64,000 nt of DNA, from NCBI GenBank assembly GCA_028274465.1, contig CM051455.1, positions 96,728,365-96,792,364 on the forward strand. The letters are read 5' to 3'. This document shows positions 52,261-64,000 of this stretch, in pieces. Positions within the stretch are counted from its first letter, which is position 1. Each line of letters begins with the position of its first letter. Position numbers and translations under genes: made by a program. The notes beneath the pieces were generated by a model. That model was not told the DNA's origin and ran no database searches. It saw nothing but the letters and a program-made list of their open reading frames with translations. Origin of the DNA: Plantago ovata. Lineage: Eukaryota > Streptophyta > Magnoliopsida > Lamiales > Plantaginaceae.

Positions 52261-53980
52261 TGTTAGGAAACTTGTAATTTTGATGAGCAATTAACCATGC
52301 TAAATTAAGAACAGTCCAGTAACTAGTACTCTTAAGGTCCATAGGTTTTTAGAATTTTTAAAGGACATTGTAAAAGAGGAACGTTTGCTGATGACTTAGA
52401 TAGGTGTTAGATAAGTTATTTCTTCTGTGTATGACGCATTTTGTTTTCTGAGAAGAAAATAATTTGTTGACACTTAGGTGGATGACGTACTTTAATTTCT
52501 AAAAAGAAATTAATCTATTGACACCTTAGCGTATGATGTATTTTATTTTCTGAAAAGAAAATATCTTATTGATGCGTAGCTTTGATTTTTCTGAAAAGAA
52601 AATGACCTATTGAAGTATTTGCTGAAGATGTATTTTGTTTATTACAAATAATTTATTGAAGCAAATAAGAAACCGGTCAGAATCTTGAAGACTTTTGAAG
52701 ATCTGAAGACTTGAAGACTTGAAGATTGCTGAAGACTGGTAAGGCACGTGTTACTCAGAAAGTGAAATTTTCAGCAACAGCATTGCATAAGTGAAAATCT
52801 GAAAGACAGAGTAGGTTGTGCTTGCTGAAACTGAGAATGAACACTTGCTGATAAACACATGTGACCTCTTGCTGAATGTACGTGATTTTGCGCTCCAATG
52901 CTACTGTTTGAATTCTATTCAAAGGTGCATTTAATGCAAAGCTTACACAAAGGACATGAAGACTAGAAGACAAACAAAGGTTGCTGCTGAAAGTACAAAA
53001 GCAAGATAGTGACATGTTAAGGAACAAAAGCCTTAGGATTTGAAATTCAAACGGCTCCTTACTTGCACTATAAATAGAGGTCATCCGGCAAAGAGTTGAA
53101 GTGTCTCAACAACGTGATCAAACTCTCACTTGTGCTTAAAACTCACAAACCTTCAAACTCTCTTACTGCCATTGATCCGTTCCAAGACTTAAAGCTTGAA
53201 AAAGCTACTTGTGAAGAAGTAGAATAAACTCGGCTAAGAAATTAGTTAAGTGTTCTTTCTTTCGAACAAGAACAAGTCTTGACACCAGAAACAATCAAAC
53301 TTGTTTACTGCAAAGTATTCCAAGTTGTGTTTCTTAGATTACTTGTTGTAACTGAATAAGTTATAATTAAGTTATCTCACCCCAAAACTCTCTAACTGAA
53401 AATACACCCTTTCAGGCGTGATATTCAGGGGGAACTTAATCGAGCACAGTTTTGCTGATTAAAAGTACCAAGTTTGGTGGAGAACAAGGTTGAGTTCTCT
53501 AGTCTAGGTTGGAGACGAAGCAAGTGTGCTTTGGTTTCTGTTGAATCGCTTTAGATAGGAGATTGTAAGGAACCTCAATCATATCTTAGTGGATTCAGTC
53601 CTAGAAAGGACAAAGTGGATTAGTTGGGAGATTACGCCACTCTCAGATACCACTCTAAAAGCGTTTGTGTGATTTACTTACTGCATTTAGCTTTCAGCAA
53701 ATTCTATCTGTTTGTACACAGTCACTCACATCACTTGCTGAAACACTTTACTTGCTGAAAAAGCACTTATTGTTTCAAAGACTTCCGCTCTCTGATTTTA
53801 AGTATCAGCAAACCAAGCTACTGTAAAGTAACTTACACTTGCTGAGAAAGTTAAGTATCAGCAACCTCATTACTGAAAAGTAATAAGTACTTGCTGAGAA
53901 AGTTTTAAACGACAAAAGTTTGAAAAGACTATTCACCCCCCCCCCCTCTAGTCTTTTCTTGTTGTTTAAAGGGACCAACA
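52261..53980 (+). repeat. 5' LTR of the SIRE-like copia fossil
   Basis: It starts TGTTAGGAAACTTG and ends GGGACCAACA (TG...CA), 1.72 kb. The TATA box CTATAAATAG lies at 53068-53077. About fifteen TTGCTGA/TCAGCAA words lie in it. A C-run of ten or more bases lies at 53937-53946. Confidence 0.75.
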
Positions 53981-53982
53981 AG

Positions 53983-53995
53983 TGGTATCAGAGCA
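53983..53995 (+). promoter_or_regulatory. Primer binding site (tRNA-iMet) of the SIRE-like fossil
   Basis: TGGTATCAGAGCA starts two bases after the LTR end; it is complementary to the initiator tRNA-Met 3' end and fixes the LTR boundary. Confidence 0.88.
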
Positions 53996-54093
53996 GGAGG
54001 TTCTTTAGCCTTCTGCACTGAACCTAGATCCCCTTAAGTGCTTTCCTTAAATCACTTTCATTTGATCAAGTTTGGTAGTGCTTTGCTGACAGG

Positions 54094-57000
54094 ATGTCTT
54101 TAGGAGATGCTCCCTTGCTGAAGCTGGAAAATTACGAGAAATGGCGAAACAACATGATGTTACATCTTGAGGCCATTAGTGATGAGATGGTCACCGTCAT
54201 TAATGATGGACCTATCAAAATCACCAAGGTTGTAAGGAGTTTCCCTCATAGAACCACTGAAGCTGGAAAGGAAACCATCCAAGGCGAACCTTCAGATACT
54301 GTTGTGCCAAAACCAAGAGAGGAATGGACTTCTGACGAAGCTAAGAGATTCCGTCTTGATGGCCAAGCAAGAAATATCATCATCAGATCAACTCCGGATA
54401 CCATACAGTGCAAACTGTGGGGTGCTAAGACTGCTAAGGAGGCTTGGAAAATGGTTCAAGATCTTTGTGCTGGATCTGACAAGACCAAGGAAAACAAACT
54501 TGAAGTACTTCAGCTGAAGTTTCAAAACTTTAAGCAAGGTGCTAACGAGTCACTGGAAGACTTGGACTTCAGATTCACAACTCTTGTTAGTGAAATGGCA
54601 GCGCTGGGTGTTGGAAATTTTTATTCAGATTCTGAGAAAGTAAAAACTATCATCAGGAGTTTGAATCAAGAATGGATCCATACTCAGAATTTCTATTACA
54701 ATCAAGGAATGCCTGACATTACACCAACTGAGTTGTTCTCTCATCTTGCTACTGTCAACTATGAGACAAAGCAAAGAGAAAATGTGTTTGCTGAAAAATC
54801 GCAAAACATTGCTCTTGCTGCAAAGCCGTCATCTTCTGAAAAGAAGAATGATAAAGAGCCTGCTGATGAAAATGCTTTAGTTGTTAAAAACATGAAGAAA
54901 TTCATCAGTAAGGAACTTGAAAGGCGAAAAGCAAACGAGAAGCTGAAAAAGCATCTTGGTAATAACTACCATAAGTACAAGAATGACACTAGCTCGCTGA
55001 ACAAGCAAGCTCAGCAAGCTACATCATCAGAAGAGCCAGCAGTTGGAAATGATCTATGTTTTTACTGCAAAAAGCCTGGACACTTCAAAGCAAATTGCCC
55101 CTTGCTGAAAGGCAAATCTGCTGAAAGAAGAAGAAGTTCAAAAGAGCTTTCATTGCTGAAGAAAAGAAGAAGCTTCAAGCAAAAATCGATGCATTATGCA
55201 TTGAGACAAGCTCCGAGGACAGTGAGGATGAAAGTTCAGACACCGACGATGAGGAAGCCACTCTAGACGTGGAGATTGACAAAGAAGTGTGTGGAATAGC
55301 TATGGAAGCTTATCCAGACGTGTCGAACTATGAATTCTGCCTCATGGCCGGTCAGGTAAATGATTCTACCTCTGACTCTGATTCAGAAAGTGAAGACGAG
55401 ATTGACCTTGACAAGATTCAAGGAGAAATCGAAAGATTTGAGAAAACTCTCAGCAAACAGCAAGAAAAACTTCAACTTGCTGAAACTCTGACCAAGCAAA
55501 CTACTAAAAAGTACGTTTTCTGAAGGAAGAGACAGAAGAAAAGGATGCTGAAATAAGGCGTCTTAAGAAGTTGATTGCTGAGGCTGCAGAGAAAAATTCT
55601 CAAATGGCGTTAGAATTAGAAGAGTATCAGTCCTCAATTCTAAAGTTACTTGCTGAAATCCAAGAAATGAAAAAGATGAAAATCAATTTCAAATCTTATG
55701 TGGAAGCGAGTAATACGCTGACTGAACTAAACTCTTATTTGAGAGATCCATCTCAGAAAGAAGGTTTAGGAGCAACGTGTGAAGGTGATAACGTAGAAAT
55801 CTTGAGAAAAGATAAATCACCTATCTCCTTTGTACGTGCTACTGATAGTAGTCCACCAGTGATCTATCAGTTTGGTCAAACTAAAGTTGCTGAAACATGC
55901 AATCAAGTACCTATGACCATAAAGCCCGCTGTTGCTGCTCAAAGTAACAAGACTTTAAAAGGAAAACAGGTTGCTGTGAAGCAAACTGGAAAGAAAAAGA
56001 ATGCCGTGAAGCATTCCGCCAAACAAGTTGCTGAAAAGCAAGTTGTTAAGTCTAAAGGCAAGATTACCAAAATCAGAAGTCCTTTGCTGACAAACCTGAA
56101 TCAAGTAAGGTTGCTGATGCTAAAGCTCAGCATTCTCCAAAGAGTGGACTCGGTTTCAAAACCAAGCAAAGTCAACTCTTTCATGAGTATAAGCAAAGTC
56201 AGCAAAGATACTTCAAAGAGATGAAGAAAACCAAGCCTAAGAGTTCTGAAAAGACTCCCAATGCTAGGACTAGAAGGAACCTTGCTAGAAAAGAACTTAC
56301 TGAAAAGTATGTTCAGCAAAAAGTTCAACAGAGCAAGACACCACATCAGAAAGTGGATTTGACCAGCACGAGTCAAAAGTCTTTTAGCTCAAAACCTCCT
56401 AGTTCCTCAGCAAGTAGAAAACAAGTCAAAGTTGAAAAACTTCAGACTTGGGTTTCCACTGGACGCATTCTTGAACATGTTAATGGACATCCATCAATGG
56501 ATAATTAACTTGTTCACTCTTGATTGTGCAGACTGCAGCCACGGAGACAAACGATGCAATCTGGCACTTTGATAGTGGCTGTGGAAAGCACATGACGGGC
56601 AACAAGAATAACCTTATAAACTATAGACGGTGGTCTAAAGGTCCAACAATAAGGTTTGCTGGTGGAGGCTCCGGATCTACAAAAGGCTATGGTGATGTGA
56701 AGTTGGGATGCATAACCATTTCTGGAGTTCTTTATGTCAAAAATCTTAAGTTTAACCTTTTCAGCATGAGTCAATTTGCTGACAAAGGATACTTCATCGA
56801 AATTAAAAGTGATGAATGTAAACTTGTAGATTTTGAGACTAAAAAGGTTATAATGATTGCAAGAAGATCAGGAGGCTTGTACACCGTTGATTGGTCTTCA
56901 GCAAACGTTGAAAAATGCCTTGTCTCAGATCATGATTGCCTTGCTGAAAAAGCATGGTTATGGCATAAACGAACAAGTCATCTAAACTTCAAGACGCTGA

Positions 57001-59896
57001 ATAAGCTGTCTAAAAAGGCACTTGTAGTTGGATTACCTAGGGTTACTTTTAAGAAGGATGGTGTTTGCAATGCATGTCAGCAAGGAAAGCAAACCAAATC
57101 TTCTTTCAAGAACAAGGCAGTACCGTCAACTACAAAACCTTTACAACTCTTGCACATGGACTTGTTTGAATCTTCTTCAACAAGCTATGCTGGTAAGAAG
57201 TATGGTCTAGTCGTGGTAGATGACTATTCAAGATTCACTTGGGTAGTATTCATCAAGCACAAATCTGAAACCAAGACTGAAATACCTAACTTGCTGAATA
57301 AGCTTGAAGTCATGAAAAATGACAAGGTAAGTCATAAGGACAGACCATGGTACTGAGTTTGTAAACCAGTACATAACTGAATATTGTACCTCCAAAGGTA
57401 TTCAACATCAGTTATCCTCAGTAAGGACACCACAGCAAAATGGTGTTGCTGAACGGAAGAATCGTACCCTGAAAGAAGCCGCAAGAACAATGCTTGCTGA
57501 CACTGAAATAAGTGAGGCTTACTGGGTTGAAGCGATTAATACCGCCTGCTATACTCAGAATAGATGTTTGATTACTAAGGAATACAACAAAACTCCTTAT
57601 GAATTGTTTGTTGGAAGACCTCCTAACATCACTCATCTAAGAGTATTTGGTTGCAAGTGTTTCGTTCTTAACAATGGTAGAGAATACCTAAGAACATTTC
57701 AACCAAAGGCAGACGAAGCGATATTTCTTGGCTACTCCTTGCATAGTAAAGCTTACAGAGTTTACAACAAAAAGGCACAAAAGATTGAAGAATCTGTGCA
57801 TGTTGTATTCTACGAAAAGACACAAGGTGTGCCTGCTGAAGAAGAAATATCAGAATGTATGAAAAAGCTAATCATACATGAGCAAAGAACTGAATCTGAT
57901 GCTAGGCAAATCAAGTCAATGAACTAAATGATGATTCTGACAATGATTCTCCTCCCCCGAGTCATGACAAGATAAATATAGTTCACGACAAAGAATTTCC
58001 AGCAAAAGATGCGGTTGCTCCGGAAGTTGCTGAAATTACGCAATCTCCAGTGCCTGCTGATGAAATATCTCAACCCAGCAATGCTGAACAAGCAGTTGCT
58101 GACGATCAAATCTCAGCAGAGACACAAATTCCCAGTAGTACTGAACAAGTACATACTGAAGAGTCACATGCTGATGAGCAAACATATCCTGATCCAACAA
58201 ACAGGAAACCTGTTAATAAATGGATTAGAGATCATCCCTCTACGGATATGATTGGCGATATTAATAAACGCCAAGTGACTAGATCCAAAGCTACTCAAGG
58301 ACTTGCTGAAGAAGCAACTGTCGTAGAAGTAGAATCTTTATTCTCTTGCTTTGTTTCAGAAATTGAACCTAAAACCATAGAAGAAGCTTTGAAGCATTCT
58401 GAATGGATAAAGGCAATGCAAGAAGAATTGGATCAATTTGAAAGAAACAAAGTCTGGAAACTTGTGCCACTTGCTGAAATAAGAAAGCTATTGGTACAAA
58501 GTGGGTGTTCAGAAACAAGCTGAGCGAGTCTGGTGAAGTAACAAGAAACAAAGCACGCTTAGTTGCTCAAGGTTACTGTCAGACTGAAGGATTGGACTAT
58601 GATGAGTCTTACGCTCCAGTTGCAAGATTGGATGCAATTAGGCTTTTCTTGGCCTTTGCTGCTCACAATGACTTCATTGTTTACCAAATGGATGTTAAGA
58701 GTGCATTCTTAAATGGTGAACTTGCTGAAGAAGTCTACCTAGAACAACCCCCTGGCTTTGAACTTCCCTCAGAAACCAAGATGGTATATAAGCTTCAGAA
58801 AGCTGTATATGGTCTAAAGCAAGCACCAAGAGCATGGTATGATACCTTAGCTAAGTTCTTGCTGGAAAATGGTTTCAAGAAAGGTGAAGTTGACAAAACT
58901 CTTTTTACCATGAACCATGATGGTAAATTAATCTTAGTTCAAATTTATGTGGATGACATAATTTTTGGATCTAAGGACAAGCAACTTTGTGATGATTTTG
59001 CCAAACTCATGACAAATAAGTTTGAAATGAGTATGATGGGAAAATTGAATTATTTCCTAGGGTTGCAAGTCAAGCAACTCAAAGATGGAATATTCATAAA
59101 TCAAGCAAAGTATGCGAAAGAAATGCTCATAAAGTTTAGGATCAAAGAGGATGAAAAACCTGAAAAGATCCCTATGAGTGTTGGTACCAAATTGGGCTAT
59201 ACTAAAGAGGACAAAAGTGTTGAAGAACACAAGTATAGGAAGCTCATTGGTTCCTTGTTGTATTTAACAGCAAGTAGACCTGACATTCAGTATGCTGTTT
59301 GTGTGTGTGCAAGATTCCAATCGGATCCAAGAGAATCACACTACAAAAAGGCAATTAAAATACTGAAATATGTTAAAGGTACAGTCAATGTTGGATTATG
59401 GTATCCAAAAGATTCTGGACTTGAATTGGTTGGCTATTCTGATGCTGATCATGGTGGATCAACTCTTGATAGAAAAAGTACCTCTGGAACTTGTCAGTTT
59501 TTGGGTACTAGATTAATATCATGGTTCAGCAAGAAGCAAACGTGTGTCGCCAATTCATCTACTGAATCTGAATACATTGCAGCTGGTTGTTGCACAGCTC
59601 AAATCCTATGGATTCAGCAACAATTAAGAGATTATGGTATTTCTGCAAAGAAAACACCAATCTTTTGTGATAATACAAGTGCTATTGCAATTACGCAAAA
59701 TCCTAAGTTTCACTCTAGGACCAAGCACATTGATATTAGACATCATTTCATTAGAGATCATGTGGAAAAAGGTGATATTGAGGTTGTGAAAGTAGGTACT
59801 GAAGATCAGCTTGCTGACATCTTTACCAAGCCCCTACCGATAATAGGTTCGCAATGCTAAGGTATAACCTTGGATTGATTGAACTACCTCAATAAA
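54094..59896 (+). pseudogene. gag-pol region of the SIRE-like copia fossil
   Basis: Gag starts at 54094 (MSLGDAPLLKLENYEKWRNN) with the UBN2-type middle (AKEAWKMVQDLCAGSDKTKE) and zinc knuckle CFYCKKPGHFKANC near 55060. A long Lys/Glu-rich coiled stretch follows (to about 56500). Pol then has protease (WHFDSGCGKHMTGNKNNL), the pre-integrase block (LWHKRTSHLNFKTLNKLS), integrase (HMDLFESSSTSYAGKKYG, VVDDYSRFTWVVF), RT ([30 protein letters not shown]) and RNase H ([40 protein letters not shown]). It is broken by several breaks and should be treated as a fossil. Confidence 0.85.
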
Positions 59897-60776
59897 GGAT
59901 ACACTTGGCAGAATGCTGAAACAGGTATTCAGCAAGCCAAAGTATTCCTGTCCAAAAGACCAAGTCACTGATTTCTTCTAAGAAATGATAAGTCACAACA
60001 TGATTGCTGAAACAGGCATTCACAAGTAATTCCTTCAAAACAGGTATTTGTTAGGAAACTTGATCACTTGCTGAGACAGGACTCAGTAAGTGAAAGGATC
60101 AAAAAAGATACTGAAACAGGTATTCAAGTATCAAAGGAATTTTCTGAAACGGAATTCAGAAAAAAGCAAAAACTCATCTCTCAGATTTTACCAAAGGATG
60201 TCTCAAATTGCAAAAAAATTTACTGATACGGGAAATCAGAAATATCTTTTAAACTTAGAAAATATGAGATATCTAAGTAAGGGGGAACTTTCAGCAAGTA
60301 GCTAGATTGTTAATTCAAACTCGCTGAAAAGATTCTTGTCTATTTCAGCAAGCAATCTATCCTTATTACTCGGTAAAATCAATTTGTGACGTTAAGCTGG
60401 CACAGATAAACTCGCAATAAATCATGACATGAAATTCAATCGTGGCCATTGATTAAAAGGAGTTATTAATCTAACGGCTAACAAAACAAAAGAGAGAGAG
60501 TGCTCTGACGGTTTTAGTTAGTGGGCCACTACGCATTCAATGCAAAGGCTCCACTATCTCCAGTGTTTCTCTGTTTTACCTTGCTGAGAACTCAAATCGA
60601 TTGAGTTTCTCACACACCAGAGACACTATATAAAGAAGGAGTTAGAGAAATGACAAAATTCTTTAACTCACATTTCCTTTCTCTGCAATTTCTAGCCTGA
60701 AACTACTGTACCTCCCGTCAAAAGCAAACTATCTTTTTCGTACAATTTCTTGCTCTATATAAGAAATGGCTCCCAA
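59897..60776 (+). other. Post-pol region of the SIRE-like fossil with its own TATA box
   Basis: It begins with repeated ACAGGTATTCAG/GCTGAAACAGG words and holds a purine tract TAAGGGGGAACT (60277-60288). It then becomes promoter-like: CTATATAAAG at 60626-60635, a C/T-rich leader, and ATGGCTCCCA at 60766 running into the gap. In SIRE-type elements an additional, env-like ORF can follow pol, and this could be its start. Only three or four codons are visible. Confidence 0.45.
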
Positions 60777-60876
60777 NNNNNNNNNNNNNNNNNNNNNNNN
60801 NNNNNNNNNNNNNNNNNNNNNNNNNNNNNNNNNNNNNNNNNNNNNNNNNNNNNNNNNNNNNNNNNNNNNNNNNNNN
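60777..60876. other. Assembly gap, 100 Ns
   Basis: Exactly 100 N bases. The element on the left (SIRE-like, plus) and the element on the right (copia, minus) are different, so an unknown amount of sequence is missing and true adjacency is uncertain. Confidence 0.99.
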
Positions 60877-61953
60877 CGTTAATCTAATTAATAACAATTC
60901 CATCATATTTATATATATAGTAATTTAACATTAATCTAATTAATATTTAATCCTATATATATATAGCTCGTTTGTAGAAACACCACCTTGAAGTGTGACC
61001 CATAGGGCCTTGCATATTAAGCAACAATCTAATTAAGGTCATAATAAATTCCTAGACAATTTATGAGACAATATTAATATGCAAGGAACGTTTGTGAGGA
61101 AAACAAACCACCTGTAGCGTAGGGTACTTTGATGATATGGTCCCTTCATTGACGAATACTCGAATGAGTCTAGAATATGGTTATGTGTCTATTCTAATAA
61201 CTCCATTCATTGTCTCTCAATCTTATTAGTCGATCTATGAATTATGTCCAAACACCATTTTGACATATTCACATACGGTGGCCACCGGTTTTTTGATCGC
61301 ACTAAATATGAGAAGTGAGTATTATCTCCTGTATCTATTACGGAGGAATGAATCTTATCTTGGCCCAATCACTCACACCATATGCTTCCTAATGTATGCA
61401 ACACATGCCGTATCTACCCTACTTTAAGAGTGCAAGCGTTGCGCATGGTCAAAGTACATTATTTCACATATTATGTAGTATTGGCCTCAAGTCTAAGGAC
61501 TACTAACATCACCCCACACATCGATACTACCATAGACACTTAAATAGATTTACCAAATGGTTTCTCGATTGGATATGCCAACACTCTGCAAAGTGTTCAT
61601 ATGCTCATTACGAATAACCAAGTTCATTCGTAGCAGTGAGACCTACTACATCCTCAAAGGATCTAATGCAGCATATGCTAGCTTCAATCGCATCATTGAT
61701 ATCCCGTATCTCAATGACCTTCAGCTAGTGGCTTATTTCAGGATTTAATTATTGACACACAAGCTCCCACTAACTTGGTGATTACCTTGAGTCCTTGGGA
61801 ACATTTTATTGAATAATTCAAACAACCAAATATATTATTCATAAAATGCAATGTCAATTGTATTTAATAATGTATAAATAAATACAATAACTGAATGTGA
61901 TCAAGTACATATCGTCCCTATCGTAGGTTGTCTCTAGGACATATATACTTTCA
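60877..61953 (-). repeat. 3' LTR (partial) of the minus-strand copia fossil
   Basis: On the minus strand it starts TGAAAGTATATATGTCCTAG right after the purine tract GTGGGAGAT and runs into the gap, so about 1.08 kb is visible. Blocks shared with 12480-12920 include TACGGCATG, GCATATGGTGTGAGTGATTG and GACTCATTCGAGTATTCG. Confidence 0.75.
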
Positions 61954-62245
61954 ATCTCCCACTTGGCCTAGAGTCAATCATCTACGTGTCTAACACTTGT
62001 GTTGAAATGTCTAACATGTTTATCCGAACTCAACATTTTGGTGAAAGGTTCAGCCACAATTTTCTTAGTCGGAACTCGTTCTACAGATATTTCCCCTCCA
62101 GCTATCATCTATCCAATCAGATAATACTACCTCTGTACATGCTTGTTCCAGTTTATGGATCTTGGTTCCTTTGTTTGTGCAACAACACCTTGGTTGTCGC
62201 AGCAGACCTTGATGGGACTACTATTAGGAACTACTCCTAGTTCCT

Positions 62246-64000
62246 TCAGGAATTCTGTAATTCAGACAACCTCCTTGAGGCTTCTGCATCAGCTATGTAC
62301 TCGGACTTAGCAATAGAATCATTTAAGGTGGGTTGCTTGGAACCTTTCCAAGTGACGGCACCACCAATGAGTGTAATCACATACCCAGTTTGTGATTCGA
62401 AGTCGTCCAGGTCAATTTGCATACCAGTATTGACATAAACACTCATTTGCAACTCTCGGTTTCCACCATCTATCATAAAGGAATCTTTAGTTCTTCTAAG
62501 ACACTTAAGATTGCTTTCATATCATTCTGGTGTTTCATAACTAGATTCTGGTGGTATTGACAAGTACAACCAAATGCATAAGCCACATTTGGCTTTGAGC
62601 ATTTCATGGAATACATGATAGATCCAATTGCCAATGCATATAGGATCTTTCTTCATGATTTATATATATATATATATATTCTCACGTGGAAGGACTATCC
62701 TCTTGAGTGAGAGTTATGCCATGCCTAGTTGATAAGAAACCTTTATTTGAACCATCAACAATAAAGCGTTTCATTACTTTGTCAATATTTGTGGAATGTG
62801 ACAGCCCTAACAGTTCCTTCGGTCTATCCTTATGGATTTTGATGCCAAAGATGTAATAAGCTTCACCTAAGTCTTTCACCAAGGAAGCCTTAGATAACCA
62901 ATGTTTTGTGGATCGTAACATTGGAATATCATTTTCATAATTAGTATGTTATCAACATAAATAACAATGAAAACAATTCCAGCATCGCTGCGTTTGATAT
63001 ACACGCATGGATCTTTACGCTTCTGATGTAGTCAAACGATTTGACAAATTCATTCAAGCGAATGTTCCAACTCCTCGAGGTTTGCTTGACTCCACATAGG
63101 ATCTCTTATAGTTTGCAAACTTAGTTGGGATTTTCTTTGGATGTAGAATCTTCCAGGTCGTATCATATACATCTATTGCTCAAGATTCTCATTAAGGAAA
63201 ACAATTTTCACATCCATATGCCAAATCTCATAATCATGTTGTGCAACTATAGCAAGTAAAATTCGAATAGACTTAAGCTTGTCTACTGGTGGAAAGGGTT
63301 TCGTCATAAACGATACCATATCGTTGACTAAAGCCTTTTTATACCAGTCTAGCTTTGTATGTTTGTATGTTGCCAACGGCATCGGTTTTCTTCTTCAAAA
63401 CCCCTTTGCATCCAATGGGTCTAACCCCTTATGGTTCATCAACCAAGTCCCATACTTGATTTTCATACATGAAGTCTATTTCAGATTTCATGGCTTCTTG
63501 CCACCTCTTTGAATCAATGTCTAACATTGCTTCTTTACAAGTCTTAGGGTACCTTGTTGAGATAAGTCAATATCAAAATTTTCATCATCCAAGAGTAAAC
63601 TTATTCTTTTGGGAGCTTCTCCATTAACCTCTTAGACTTACGAAGTGCGACATATATTTCGTTTGTACAGGCAGTTTATTCTGATTGTGAGAATGTTGAA
63701 CTGATTCAGTCCATTGAATAGTTGTAGAAGAATCAGGAGCAACCATTGCGGCTGAATTTCGAGTGGTTAGCCTCAAGTAAGTCGGTCGAACCGTTCCCGT
63801 TGGTTTGACCGATCGAACCATTCATGTTGGTTCGTTCGGTTGAATCGCTCCCACTGACTCGGCCGTCTAAACCGTTCCCGCGGTTTGGTCGGATTGAACC
63901 GTTCTCATCGGCTCAGTCAAAGGGTCGAGGTTTGATGGGGCATCTCTGAAATTCTCAAAATTTCTTAAAATGCTCCCACTGGCTGGCAAATATCTACCTA
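62246..64000 (-). pseudogene. pol remnants of the minus-strand copia fossil
   Basis: Minus-strand pieces in order: a linker zone rich in simple TCGGTTGAACCGTTC-like words (63780-63900), the RT start ([20 protein letters not shown], then HMDVKIVFLNENLEQ, near 63280-63173), an RT later part (KDLGEAYYIFGIKIHKDRPK, near 62880) and RNase H (DDFESQTGYVITLIGGAV, KSEYIADAEASRR, 62410-62260). All match the pol of the 15.7-25.3 kb element. Many breaks are present. Confidence 0.8.

Larger units (their letters stand above)
52261..60776 (+). mobile_element. SIRE-like Ty1/copia fossil, cut by the gap at 60777
   Basis: It has 5' LTR 52261-53980, tRNA-iMet primer site, gag and pol in copia order to about 59896, and a long 3' region with its own TATA box, then the gap. 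The 3' LTR is not in the window, so neither LTR age nor target duplication can be read. Large size, gag with a CCHC knuckle and long coiled middle, and extra DNA after pol suit the SIRE lineage. It is broken, with several breaks in gag-pol. It inserted in the 5' flank of the Harbinger element. The word TTGCTGA and its complement occur throughout at very high density. Confidence 0.8.
60877..64000 (-). mobile_element. Ty1/copia fossil on the minus strand (3' part)
   Basis: The minus-strand order is pol remnants (64000 to about 62250), purine tract CCAAGTGGGAGAT (61966-61954) and 3' LTR from 61953 into the gap. The LTR is the same family as the fragment at 12480-13911 and a cousin of the 15.7-25.3 kb element (same TATGTCCTAGAGACA start). 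It is broken, with many breaks, and is clearly older than the 15.7 kb element. Confidence 0.75.

Noticed and set aside
60049-60062. A 3' LTR start of the SIRE-like element (TGTTAGGAAACTTG matches the 5' LTR start)
   Set aside because: The match stops after 14 bases, no purine tract precedes it, and the following DNA does not align with the 5' LTR.

Overview
This is nuclear DNA from a flowering plant, probably a eudicot. The signs are GT-AG introns, AT-rich intergenic DNA, plant-type MULE/FAR1, PIF/Harbinger, hAT, Helitron and L1 elements, and nested LTR retrotransposons primed from tRNA-iMet. Two 100-N scaffold gaps (5082-5181 and 60777-60876) break it, and both lie inside mobile DNA, so linkage across them is not proven. 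Host-like genes occur only in the first 3.2 kb: the C-terminal exons of a FAR1/MULE-like zinc-knuckle protein (+, 1-601) and an unrecognised spliced gene on the minus strand (3.2 kb down to 1.06 kb).

Layout. 5.2-12.5 kb is the 3' part of a Tat-lineage Ty3/gypsy fossil: integrase, an antisense accessory ORF with its own TATA box and leader intron, a dimeric tandem repeat and the 3' LTR. It sits inside an old Ty1/copia LTR (12.5-13.9 kb). 13.9-14.5 kb is a scrap of another LTR. 14.5-29.45 kb is a minus-strand Athila-like Ty3/gypsy fossil (A), split by a structurally complete Ty1/copia element at 15719-25315 (LTRs of about 2.1 kb, 5-bp target duplication). 29.5-30.0 kb is a CACTA transposase remnant. 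30.07-35.96 kb is a Helitron region with a large 42-bp minisatellite, itself hit by an ORF1-only LINE. 36.5-38.0 kb is an L1 RNase H tail hit by two tandem MITEs. 40.79-47.41 kb is a three-level nest: a MITE hit by an L1 LINE, which was hit by a second Athila-like fossil (B).

38.4-39.3, 47.4-48.2 and 49.4-50.25 kb are three diverged terminal-inverted-repeat elements that all carry arrays of a GGAGCT palindrome. 48.3-49.1 kb is a hAT deletion derivative. 51.1-52.26 kb is a PIF/Harbinger element with a deleted transposase. 52.26-60.78 kb is a SIRE-like Ty1/copia fossil inserted next to the Harbinger ATG. 60.9-64.0 kb is a minus-strand Ty1/copia fossil of the same LTR family as the fragment at 12.5 kb.

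No host pathway or defence system is encoded here. The most unusual signal is at the level of short words. The SIRE-like element is saturated with TTGCTGA/TCAGCAA in LTR, coding and 3' DNA alike. The two Athila-like fossils carry GC-rich 13-nt palindrome arrays in both LTR and internal DNA, matched within each element and different between elements. Other elements carry GGAGCT arrays or a GC block of similar design. All LTR elements are described here as fossils, and homologies come from reading motifs, not from database searches.
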